DNA from: a virus
DNA length: 28,346 nucleotides
Direction: 5' to 3' (one strand)
IMG/VR virus record: IMGVR_UViG_3300006921_000101
Location: 1 to 28,346 of that record
Positions within the stretch are counted from its first letter, which is position 1. Every line of letters starts with the position of its first letter. Positions 6,457 through 15,503 of this stretch are shown piece by piece. Made by a program: the position numbers and the translations under genes. The notes under the pieces are model-generated. The model was not told where the DNA came from and made no database searches. It worked only from the letters and a program-made list of their open reading frames with translations.

Positions 6457-9400
6457 TTACACTAAGTCTTGTAAAACCAACTGTAATGGAGTCTCAAGCA
6501 CATATACTAAGTCGTTATTAGCAAATGAATGCCCTAGACCCGTATACAATACTCGGTCACTAATAGTAAGTGATGTACTTGCTTTCTTATCATACATCAT
6601 AAATTCTACGTTAGAAGTGCCTGCTTTCTGCACTGCTATTAATTTTTTATTATTTTTAGAGGCAGTATCAAACAACGATGCGTTATTTACTACCAAAGTT
6701 GTGCCATTAAATGATGAGATTGTACCCGAAGATTTAACTCCGATATTGTAACCTCTACCATACATATCATACACATAAAATTCTGTTTTGTCAACTGTCT
6801 CTGAACCAATTCCACCAGTGATATCACCACTGTATGTCTGTAGTCTGACTATTGAACTCTCTAATGCTTTTGAGTTTACTAAGCCGGTGTCAAATCCGCC
6901 CTCTTCTGATGTTGGTGTGTATCTGTTTAGTAAGAACTGTCCCTGCTCATATTCTCCATCAGCAATGTCATTGAATGAATTAGTTTTTGCAGTACCAGTT
7001 CCGCTCCAACCTGCCGTACCTGTTCCTGTGCCTACGCCTGTTGCTGTAAATGTAGTACCAACATTACTATCACTTGCACCAATTAAAGTAAAGTCTGTCG
7101 TTCCTGGTGCTGATATATAATATGAATTTCCAACTATAAATGAACCAGCGTTAATTATTACGACACCATTATTTGTTGCTGTAAATGTAGTACCAACATT
7201 ACTATCACTTGCACCAATTAAAGTAAAGTCTGTCGTTCCTGTTGTTACGATTGTATATTCTTTACCAGTTATAAATGAACCAGCATCTGTGACTGTTGTT
7301 GGAGTGGAAAGTGTTCCATATTTGCCAGCATCTAACGTAGTGTCTAAGTATCTACTGTTATTACCAAAGTCTAAACTAAGAGCCATTTTCTCATCAATTG
7401 TAGTAGTTGCTGTTATTGAATCAGTTGTAGTGTTTATTCTTTTGATTTCTCTTATCTTCGCATGATATGGCTTTGCTTCTCTAACATACTCTACCACATC
7501 TTCTTCACTATCTCTTTGATAAACGGCATATTGTTTCATCTCTCGGTTATGTAAATCTAAATCAAAATAACTTGTTTTGAATAACCAAGAAGGATATGTT
7601 TTTTCTGTGTAAAGATATTTAATCATAGAAAAGAATATGTCATTAATAAATGAAGTATTTGGATAATCTCTGATTAAATTCATCAACTCGTGTACTTGAA
7701 TTCCTATTGCATTACTATAATAAATATCATAACCTGTTTCTGGTAATGCTATCGAATCGAAAGATACATTCAACGTACTCTTAGTTCTGTGAACTAATTG
7801 CAGTTGTCCTTCATGCTCAAAGTAGTATTCATCGTGTGTTGGTAATTTTAATTTAAATGACTTTATACCATTCTCGTATTGTTCAATCATATCAAACTCT
7901 CTAGTAGTCGATAGATATGAGAACGAATTAATCGTTTTGTAACTGTCATCTATATACCAATTGCCTAGTTTGAAAATAATATCATCAGTATCTATGTATT
8001 GAGTATACTTAGAATATACAGTCTGTAACATTTTGTTACTCATCATTGTGTTTATTACTGAAGCAAAGTTATTGCGAGTTTTTGTAGTATTAGTAAACCA
8101 ATTGTTCTTCGTTGCTTCTACTGAGTAAACTCTTAATACATCTCCCACTACCATTGTATGTTGCTTACTAATCTTTAAATTATTACCGTCAATACTTAGA
8201 TAACTTGCTTTTACTGTTCCTGAGTTTGTAGTAACAACAATATTATCAGTTGATAGTCCACTCATAAAGTTGTTTCCGTGCCTGTCTTTTGGCGTTACAA
8301 CTGCAAAGTTAACGTCAACTAATTCAGATGTCACTAGTTTAGTAACATAAGATTTCAATATAGTGACACCAGAGATAGAATTTGTTAAGTCATCTAAGAA
8401 TCTGTTAGGTATAACAGACTTTGAGTCATCTAACAACATTTCCCAATCTGAGTGTTCCTTAACAAGACCTTTTTCTTGTTGATATTCTAATGATGCTGTA
8501 ACAGTCTGGTTATCATATGTCTTCGCATTATTACTAATAACCACACTTGATGTGGAAACTGGCAAGAAACTGTTTTTCGGTCCACCAGAATCAATTAGCA
8601 TTTTTAGTTCTGACGTGTCATCGTCTTCTGTCCAATAGAAATAATCAGTAACAAGTTTGCCAGCAATGTCATCGTAGTATTCTTTAGTATTATACGTTGA
8701 TGTAGTTGTTGGTAATGTTCTAGATTTTGTCCATTTCCTTACAATTACAGTTGAACTTGGAACTATTGCACCCCAATACTTTCTCACGTAATCAATGTTT
8801 AAGTTTCCGTTGGCATCACCATAATCATTATAACGATAGAAGCGTGCCAAGTCTGTGTCCCACCACATTTCGCCCAGTCTTTCATCAAACCAAATATCAT
8901 TACTTGTAGTCGTATCATATTTTGCTGGGTCTGTCCACATAACATAATCTAATTTAGACATGATAGTGCCAGGTAGTTTTAAATTAAGTGGGTCATATAC
9001 TTGATGAATTGTAGATTGTTCTCCATCTTGAATTATTAATCTCTTTGTCAAATCTGTATCTATAACTTTTGTCTGTCTAGCATGGGCTGTGAATCCACCA
9101 ACTGGGTCATAGTTTAAAACTGCCCAACCAGATGAATCATATTCATCTATCCACAACTTACTTGTACTGTTTAGTCCTAGACTAGTATTGAATTCTGTAA
9201 GTGTAGCGCCGTTGACACCGATTGTGTGTCTTACTGATTTCCAAATCATTGCTTTGAAATTGGCACTTGATGTGACATTAGAATATATCAACGATAGTCC
9301 TATTCTAGTCAACATTGCAGTGGAAGTTCCAGAGAATGACATCTGCACAGTATCGTTAGTGAATATCATTCTGCCATCACTTGATACACCCACCGTAAGT

Positions 9401-12400
9401 TCAGATGCGGCAGAGATTTGACTTGCAAACTCTAGTGCTGTTGGACTTGATGATACTGTATTACTATATGTGCCTGCTGTGATGCCTATATCGGCAAGAG
9501 GGTCACCAGAAATATTACTCGTGACTATACTCTTTTCTGTACTTGTTATTTTCACTTGTCTATCAGTCTTGACTGCGGAAACAGTTGCACCCGAAAATAC
9601 TTGAGTATTTAAGTCAGATACTATTGTGTCTGTGGCATCAATTGCAACTGTAGTAGTTGCATATCCCAGTCTACCCATAGCACCCGATGTTACTTCAACT
9701 ATATCTAAATTGTGATTTGTACTTGTAATTTTAATTGTGCCTGTAACAACTTCAGCAGTGACTCCTAAAATAGATAGTGCATTTATTTGTTGAACAACAC
9801 TTGCTTGTGTTGGATTAGAATTAGAAAGATAAGTTCCTGCTGTTATTCCCAATTCAGATAATGCTGTTCCAGAAATAATCATTTGACTTCCTGAACTTGC
9901 TATAGTCATACGATTGTTTAAATCAATAGTGGCAGTAATATTAGTTATTGTGTCTAATTCGTCTGCTAATTGGTCTAGTTTTGAATTTGTATATGAGTTA
10001 GTAGTTGAAAGTCCTAAATCAGTCAATACACCGCCAGTCATAGTTAGTTGTGGAACTGATGTTGTCAAAACCAATTGATTTGATGTTTGTGATGCTATAA
10101 CTTCAGTTGTTCCTGAGTTAATCGCAATTATAATTGCGGCTAAATCATCTCCATTTGTTAACGTAATTGTATCACCATTAATTGTTAGGGGCTTTGTTGA
10201 TGTCATCACTGGTGATGTAACTGTACCTGTGACTAATAAATCCTGAACTGTCTTTGTAGTACCATCAATAACAACAGTGTTACCTGTCGTTAATGTCGAA
10301 CTTCTTGTTGCTGTTGTGGTCTGTGATATACTATCAGTTGAACTATAATCAACAGTCAATGATGTGCCATCTATTGTTATTTGGTCACCGTAAGTTGAAC
10401 TAAATGCACCTGTTGTTTTTGCAACAGTTCCAGAGAATGTGACTGTTGTGTTTGTTCCATTTTCAACTAGACCAGAATCGTTATAAACAACAAATCTTGC
10501 TTGTTCACCTTCAGATACAACTGGGTTTGCAACTGTTCCTAGTATTGTTATTCCAGTACTAGTAGTTCCCGACGGTGCATAAGTGAACGTTGTGCCGTCA
10601 ATTGAAATCGAATCGCCACTAGAAAATACTGGATTACTTACTGAACCTATTGCTTCTACACCAGAATCTTCATTCGTTGGCACGAATACACTGTTAGTAG
10701 TTGTTGAATCTATCTCAACAATTAGAGGTTCGAAATCTTCTTCAAACACTATATACTCGTGTATGGTAGTTCCGTTTACTGTTTTCGTTCCGTTAGCGGA
10801 TAGAAGATAATATCCACCTATTGTTGGACTTATTTCAGCGGCTGAAATTTTTAAATAAATTGGCTTATTAGTAAATTCTTCAGCAATCGCATTTGTAGTT
10901 CCAATATATAATTGGTTGTCTGATGTTTCTCCTACATAACTTATTTCTGCTACTTCACTTAGTCGTACAACATCCCAATCTCTATCCTCATCTGCTTGTA
11001 CCCAAGATATATCTCCCTCATACAATGTTTTGTCTGTTAGATTAACTAGTGATTCGTGTGTTGGCGTGATATAGTTTACATCTGCTTCGTCTACATATCC
11101 TGTTGTTTTTAGTGCTATATTCTTTTTACCAGATACTTCTAAAAGTTGTTTAGTTGGGTCAGTATATTCTATTAGATATGGGTCTTTAATCATATCAGAT
11201 ACGGTAATATCTTTTGCCATTGTAAATTTATTAGACTCGTGGCCGTAGTCGCTTAGTTTAACTGCCCAGACATCAGCATGTGTTATATTCTCAAAGTTAT
11301 TATTATTGTTAACAATTTTGTTAATACTAGAATTAGTTCCTTTATGAGATAAAAATCCTTTATAAAATTCTAATTGCGATTCTCTTTCAACACCATGATT
11401 TGTTAGATATGTTCTTGTTGTATATCCATAATGATTTGATTTTAATTTATTAATAATTGAAAGGCTTTGGTCAACAAGAGTATCTCTATAATAGCGTGTT
11501 TCTTCAATCATTGTATCGAAGTTCGGTATCAATTGGTCATCTTTGACGATGTAACCATCTACTGCCATAGTTCCGTCCCAGCCGATAGTTCTATTACAGT
11601 CTACTTGCATTCTAAGATTTCTATTATGATTATGAGGGTCGTATATCACGTCTCCATAACTATCAGTTCGGTCAACAACAAATGCGTGTTCGATATCTCT
11701 GATATCCATTTTCATTCCATAGATAGGAACAGTGCTTTTAAATATTAATTTAGAACCATCTGTGCGAAACTCAAGTTCAGAATTTGGTATAAGTCTGCCT
11801 GCTGAATCGATTACACGATAATAATTTTTAAATGTTTCAGTAGTTACACTTGCAACACCATAGGTTGAATCAAAACTACCACCCGTTAATAGCGGAGTAA
11901 GAGTAATAAAGTCGCCTATTTCGTGTACTTCTGATTGCCATTCTAAGAATTTATATAACAGATTTTCCCAATCTATTACGTCACCAAATTCACTTGTGTC
12001 TGTGAATTCCCATCCTACTAATTTAAGATAATGTTCATAACCCATTATCAAATGAGCAACATCATCTATTGATTCTAAAATGTCACCGTAGTTATAATTC
12101 TTTACTGTGTCATTTACTAATTCGTTATATCCAAGTGCTTGAACTTTATTAACTCTAGGCCATTCTGTTACTGGCTTCCAATCTTTAATGTTATCATCAA
12201 ATATTGAAGTAGATGTATGATTTGTAAGACAAACATACGGAGTATCGTTCCACAATATATATGAATCCATTCTGTAGTATTCACCAGGTTGCCACTGTTG
12301 TAGTGTAAGTTTGTCACCTGATGTTGAGAATGCTTTTTCTCCACTCGCTTTGTCCCATCCCATCGCATAAAATGTAGGATTTATTTCGTCATATCCGTGT

Positions 12401-15400
12401 ACTCTAAAACCGAACTTATTGGTTTTTGGTTGTGAAATTAATGTCCAGCCACTATAGTCGAAGAATGTTCCACTAGGAGGAGATAATTCCTTTGTTGTCA
12501 ATGATATGGCTTTTCTTTTATAATATTTGCCATCATTTAAATTCAGAACAATATCACCCTTTCCATAATTTGATAAATTTCCGAAAGAGTATGTTGGATG
12601 CTTGGCATCTAGTGATACTTTTTCCAATACAATAGCACTAAAGAATTCACTTCTATTTGGCACACCAGCATGAACAAACAAATCAAAGTTGTCTGCAGGC
12701 AAATCAGTAAATCTACTATTTGTTAGTGAGTTGTTTTCTGTTTGTAATGTAAAGTTATTAACAAAGCCACCTAGTTTTGAACCCAACTTAAATGAATAAT
12801 TGTCTTTCTCTGCAACTACTAAGTCGGTATCAATACCATCGTTTTTATTTGAGTAATCGATGATATTTTTCATTTCAGTACGATAATCGTGCATAACTTG
12901 AAATGGTTTTGTTAGTAACATTAGCACAAATTCAGCAAATAGAAATTCACTACTACGAGTCCATGCAAGTTCAACTGGAGAATTATCTCCAAATTCCCAT
13001 GCTTGGTCCATCAATGCAATCTCGGACGAATGAATTGACCCGCCAAAGAACAAATCTTCTGGTGTTTTTAGATTTCCTGAACCGTCAACTGGATTAGGAA
13101 TATTTAATGATTCTTGTGTTATAAGTTGATTCCACCAAGACGATGATGTGTAATTTGCTGTTCCGTACCATGTATCGAATCCCGCAGGCTTTTGTGAATA
13201 TTTTAGTACTTTCCAAGGCTCTTGTAGTGGTCTATCTGTCCCGTACGTATATATTAATTGTCCTCTCCAATGACCGGCTGAGTTATTGTCTTTTGCTCTG
13301 TAATTCCAAGTCTTATAATCGGTTGCATCAAAATCATCATTATTTAAGTTGTCAATATTATTACGCATCATCCATTTCTTAAAGAATGGATACATAATAT
13401 ATTTCCTTTCAGCATTTGTATAATCATTAGAAGCACTATCGTATACTCCATAATTCATACTATCAACTTTAGAACTTGTATTATCTGCTAGGTTATTGAA
13501 TATTAAAGTTTCAAATGCAAGTAGTATTGCATCGATTTTAGTTCCATATTTTGGAACTAATGAGCCATCATGACCTCTAATAAAGTCTACTGAAGGACTA
13601 TATCTTGAATCTGTAATTGATTCTGGTTTATATGCAGGAGCAATTCCTAATGCAGTTGCACTTGGCGGCACATAAGTTTCTTTTGTGCTACTATAATGTC
13701 TCACACTTATTACATCGCCAGTAGACCTTGCTGTTGTAAAGTTTATTTCTGTTGCACCAGAAGATAACGTATAATCTACATTTAATCTCTGAACAACATT
13801 ATTTAAGATAACAGTTATGTCTTTGTCATTTAATATCGAGTTAGTAAATGTTGGCATAACTTGTTCAGTTGCACCATTAATAACAGAAACATCAAGTGAT
13901 TGGTAGTGGGCGTTTGCCTCACCAAAGTTCACCATTGCACTATCTCTAAAGATACTTACACTCTTATGTTTTCCAAGAGAAATAGTAGTAATTGCTTCTT
14001 CTAGTATCTCTAAATCTGTCTTAGTTTCACTTGAATCTGAGTCTATAATAGATTGAACTGTTGTGAGTAATTTGTTTTTGTAACCATTATATGCGCCTGA
14101 TAAAAATTCAGTTGCTTTGATTGGGTTATAATCTTCTCGTGTTAATGCAAAGTATGCCTCTTTAATATCTATTGAGTTTTTAATGAGAACACTACCCTTG
14201 TCTGCGAATCGTAGTTTATCTGAGTTATTTCCTAATACTCTATAGTTGTTGGCAGCATTTGCACTTCCTGTTAATCCGAATGTAGTTTCAATTATACGAA
14301 CACAGTGTTCATAAACAAGAGAATATACCATCTCTGTGTTATAATATGTTGTGTTGTCTATATTATACTCTAGTGCCGGATTAATTCTTTGAAACACAGT
14401 TTGTCCGTCAAAAACTACTGGAGCATCGGTGCAATAGTCTACATATATGTTTCCAGAAACTGCTTCAGTGAATGTTATTTTCTTTGTAGTACTATTATAT
14501 ACATGATTTCCTATTTGCTTATCACCATTTATATATAAGTCTATTTGAATCTGACCGTTTGAGTTCTTTGGTGATTGAAGTAGTTCTATTTCTGAAACTG
14601 ATATTTTGTCGCCTATCTCTTGTCTTAGATTTCGGTATTCAAATGTTGAAGGTATCATCAACTTTTTATAATCTGTATTGTATTTGTACGTTGATGATTC
14701 GTCTAAGTCAATATTAAATACAAATTCACTTTGATAGTCACCTGCTTTTAGTTTGGGTTTAAATCCTAATTCTGTGTCTGTTATGTAATTATCACCAACT
14801 ACATAGTGAAATATGTTTATATCTTTTACATATGTGTTATTTGAGTCATATGATTTGAATGTTGGTATTTCTCCGGCAGTATACACTGCGGCTGATGTAG
14901 TACTTAATTCAATATCTTTGTCAAATTCAATAATTGGTCTTAGTGCTTGTGATATTTTTGTAAAGTTTGCATCTGTAATTAATGCTTTGATATCATCGTA
15001 ATGATACCAAGAGTTACTACCACTCCACCACGAACCTACACTGTTTTCTATTGTGACATAATGTTTATCGTCTGAGCCAGGTATTGAAGCGTCAAATCCA
15101 GGAGAGACCCAGTAATACATACTGTAGTTGACAAACTTGTCTATGTCTATTGGAAGAGAGACCGTGTTTAGAGTGCTATTAAATAATCGTCTGTGGTCGT
15201 TTGTTAATGCGCCTTTATTATAGGTCGCATTCAGTAAGTCATCATAGAATACACTATCACTTGCATCTCTGTTTGTGAATGTTGGTTCTAAACCGTAATT
15301 GTCTCGTGCGTATGCTGAAGATGGAAAAGAAAGATATATATCACTACTTTTAAATATTCCTTTTTCTTTTCTACCAACAAATGCTTTTGTTTTCTCCATC

Positions 15401-15501
15401 TCACCAGAAGAGAAGGCGCGGTCAAGTGTCGTGTCAAATATTGTTTCTAACTCGCTATTCTTCAGGTGCCCTGGTAAAAAGTCATAAATCTTCTTTGCCA
15501 T
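6457..15501 (-). CDS. Giant structural protein in the gp7 position (putative baseplate wedge)
   Basis: This 3014-aa protein starts two bases after the gp6 stop and precedes the gp8-10 region, which is where T4 encodes wedge protein gp7 (1032 aa). The N-terminal 140 residues (IYDFLPGHLKNSELETIFD, RDNYGLEPTF, HRRLFNSTL, YYWVSPGFD) look like a conserved head domain of large marine-phage virion proteins. Residues about 1617-2080 are tandem beta repeats of two kinds: GD-ITIDGT-type, then five ~60-aa units with an LG(I/L/Y) core. Residues about 2600-2690 hold a further conserved-looking block with EAKPYHAKIREI. Residues about 2740-2830 carry two copies of a GTTDFTLIGAS module. The C-terminus is beta-rich. 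Identity as gp7 functional counterpart is inference from gene order, not from detectable similarity. Confidence 0.75.
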   Translation of the reverse strand: MAKKIYDFLPGHLKNSELETIFDTTLDRAFSSGEMEKTKAFVGRKEKGIFKSSDIYLSFPSSAYARDNYGLEPTFTNRDASDSVFYDDLLNATYNKGALTNDHRRLFNSTLNTVSLPIDIDKFVNYSMYYWVSPGFDASIPGSDDKHYVTIENSVGSWWSGSNSWYHYDDIKALITDANFTKISQALRPIIEFDKDIELSTTSAAVYTAGEIPTFKSYDSNNTYVKDINIFHYVVGDNYITDTELGFKPKLKAGDYQSEFVFNIDLDESSTYKYNTDYKKLMIPSTFEYRNLRQEIGDKISVSEIELLQSPKNSNGQIQIDLYINGDKQIGNHVYNSTTKKITFTEAVSGNIYVDYCTDAPVVFDGQTVFQRINPALEYNIDNTTYYNTEMVYSLVYEHCVRIIETTFGLTGSANAANNYRVLGNNSDKLRFADKGSVLIKNSIDIKEAYFALTREDYNPIKATEFLSGAYNGYKNKLLTTVQSIIDSDSSETKTDLEILEEAITTISLGKHKSVSIFRDSAMVNFGEANAHYQSLDVSVINGATEQVMPTFTNSILNDKDITVILNNVVQRLNVDYTLSSGATEINFTTARSTGDVISVRHYSSTKETYVPPSATALGIAPAYKPESITDSRYSPSVDFIRGHDGSLVPKYGTKIDAILLAFETLIFNNLADNTSSKVDSMNYGVYDSASNDYTNAERKYIMYPFFKKWMMRNNIDNLNNDDFDATDYKTWNYRAKDNNSAGHWRGQLIYTYGTDRPLQEPWKVLKYSQKPAGFDTWYGTANYTSSSWWNQLITQESLNIPNPVDGSGNLKTPEDLFFGGSIHSSEIALMDQAWEFGDNSPVELAWTRSSEFLFAEFVLMLLTKPFQVMHDYRTEMKNIIDYSNKNDGIDTDLVVAEKDNYSFKLGSKLGGFVNNFTLQTENNSLTNSRFTDLPADNFDLFVHAGVPNRSEFFSAIVLEKVSLDAKHPTYSFGNLSNYGKGDIVLNLNDGKYYKRKAISLTTKELSPPSGTFFDYSGWTLISQPKTNKFGFRVHGYDEINPTFYAMGWDKASGEKAFSTSGDKLTLQQWQPGEYYRMDSYILWNDTPYVCLTNHTSTSIFDDNIKDWKPVTEWPRVNKVQALGYNELVNDTVKNYNYGDILESIDDVAHLIMGYEHYLKLVGWEFTDTSEFGDVIDWENLLYKFLEWQSEVHEIGDFITLTPLLTGGSFDSTYGVASVTTETFKNYYRVIDSAGRLIPNSELEFRTDGSKLIFKSTVPIYGMKMDIRDIEHAFVVDRTDSYGDVIYDPHNHNRNLRMQVDCNRTIGWDGTMAVDGYIVKDDQLIPNFDTMIEETRYYRDTLVDQSLSIINKLKSNHYGYTTRTYLTNHGVERESQLEFYKGFLSHKGTNSSINKIVNNNNNFENITHADVWAVKLSDYGHESNKFTMAKDITVSDMIKDPYLIEYTDPTKQLLEVSGKKNIALKTTGYVDEADVNYITPTHESLVNLTDKTLYEGDISWVQADEDRDWDVVRLSEVAEISYVGETSDNQLYIGTTNAIAEEFTNKPIYLKISAAEISPTIGGYYLLSANGTKTVNGTTIHEYIVFEEDFEPLIVEIDSTTTNSVFVPTNEDSGVEAIGSVSNPVFSSGDSISIDGTTFTYAPSGTTSTGITILGTVANPVVSEGEQARFVVYNDSGLVENGTNTTVTFSGTVAKTTGAFSSTYGDQITIDGTSLTVDYSSTDSISQTTTATRSSTLTTGNTVVIDGTTKTVQDLLVTGTVTSPVMTSTKPLTINGDTITLTNGDDLAAIIIAINSGTTEVIASQTSNQLVLTTSVPQLTMTGGVLTDLGLSTTNSYTNSKLDQLADELDTITNITATIDLNNRMTIASSGSQMIISGTALSELGITAGTYLSNSNPTQASVVQQINALSILGVTAEVVTGTIKITSTNHNLDIVEVTSGAMGRLGYATTTVAIDATDTIVSDLNTQVFSGATVSAVKTDRQVKITSTEKSIVTSNISGDPLADIGITAGTYSNTVSSSPTALEFASQISAASELTVGVSSDGRMIFTNDTVQMSFSGTSTAMLTRIGLSLIYSNVTSSANFKAMIWKSVRHTIGVNGATLTEFNTSLGLNSTSKLWIDEYDSSGWAVLNYDPVGGFTAHARQTKVIDTDLTKRLIIQDGEQSTIHQVYDPLNLKLPGTIMSKLDYVMWTDPAKYDTTTSNDIWFDERLGEMWWDTDLARFYRYNDYGDANGNLNIDYVRKYWGAIVPSSTVIVRKWTKSRTLPTTTSTYNTKEYYDDIAGKLVTDYFYWTEDDDTSELKMLIDSGGPKNSFLPVSTSSVVISNNAKTYDNQTVTASLEYQQEKGLVKEHSDWEMLLDDSKSVIPNRFLDDLTNSISGVTILKSYVTKLVTSELVDVNFAVVTPKDRHGNNFMSGLSTDNIVVTTNSGTVKASYLSIDGNNLKISKQHTMVVGDVLRVYSVEATKNNWFTNTTKTRNNFASVINTMMSNKMLQTVYSKYTQYIDTDDIIFKLGNWYIDDSYKTINSFSYLSTTREFDMIEQYENGIKSFKLKLPTHDEYYFEHEGQLQLVHRTKSTLNVSFDSIALPETGYDIYYSNAIGIQVHELMNLIRDYPNTSFINDIFFSMIKYLYTEKTYPSWLFKTSYFDLDLHNREMKQYAVYQRDSEEDVVEYVREAKPYHAKIREIKRINTTTDSITATTTIDEKMALSLDFGNNSRYLDTTLDAGKYGTLSTPTTVTDAGSFITGKEYTIVTTGTTDFTLIGASDSNVGTTFTATNNGVVIINAGSFIVGNSYYISAPGTTDFTLIGASDSNVGTTFTATGVGTGTGTAGWSGTGTAKTNSFNDIADGEYEQGQFLLNRYTPTSEEGGFDTGLVNSKALESSIVRLQTYSGDITGGIGSETVDKTEFYVYDMYGRGYNIGVKSSGTISSFNGTTLVVNNASLFDTASKNNKKLIAVQKAGTSNVEFMMYDKKASTSLTISDRVLYTGLGHSFANNDLVYVLETPLQLVLQDLV
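7039..7106. repeat. 68-bp perfect direct repeat, copy 1
   Basis: Bases 7039-7106 are identical to 7174-7241, exactly 135 bp apart (45 codons, in frame). A shorter match, TATAAATGAACCAGC, recurs with the same offset (7135-7149 and 7270-7284), so the duplicated unit is the full 135 bp. It encodes the FTLIGASDSNVGTTFTAT block of the giant protein. DNA identity across 68 bases, including third codon positions, implies recent duplication or ongoing homogenisation. Confidence 0.9.
7174..7241. repeat. 68-bp perfect direct repeat, copy 2
   Basis: This is the second copy of the 68-bp unit described at 7039-7106. Flanking residues diverge (TGKEYTIVTTGTTDF here versus VGNSYYISAPGTTDF in the other copy), so only the core is conserved to the base. 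Confidence 0.9.
9270..10650 (-). repeat. Tandem degenerate beta-repeat region inside giant protein
   Basis: The encoded segment (about residues 1617-2078) first has strand-turn units of the form GT-NPV...GD-I-IDGT--T (GDSISIDGTTFTY, GDQITIDGTSLTV, GNTVVIDGTTKTV). Five longer units then follow whose cores LTDLGLS, LSELGITAG, MGRLGYA, LADIGITAG and LTRIGLS lie at about 10027, 9863, 9679, 9499 and 9313. The spacing is therefore about 164-186 bases (55-62 aa). The repeats are clear in protein but not identical in DNA. Such repeats usually build elongated beta structures or surface-exposed inserts in virion proteins. Confidence 0.65.
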
Positions 15502-15503
15502 GT

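Noticed and set aside
12168-12368. 66-codon minus-strand frame within the giant gene
   Set aside because: It overlaps the 3014-aa gene in another frame, starts without a ribosome site and looks like a chance frame.
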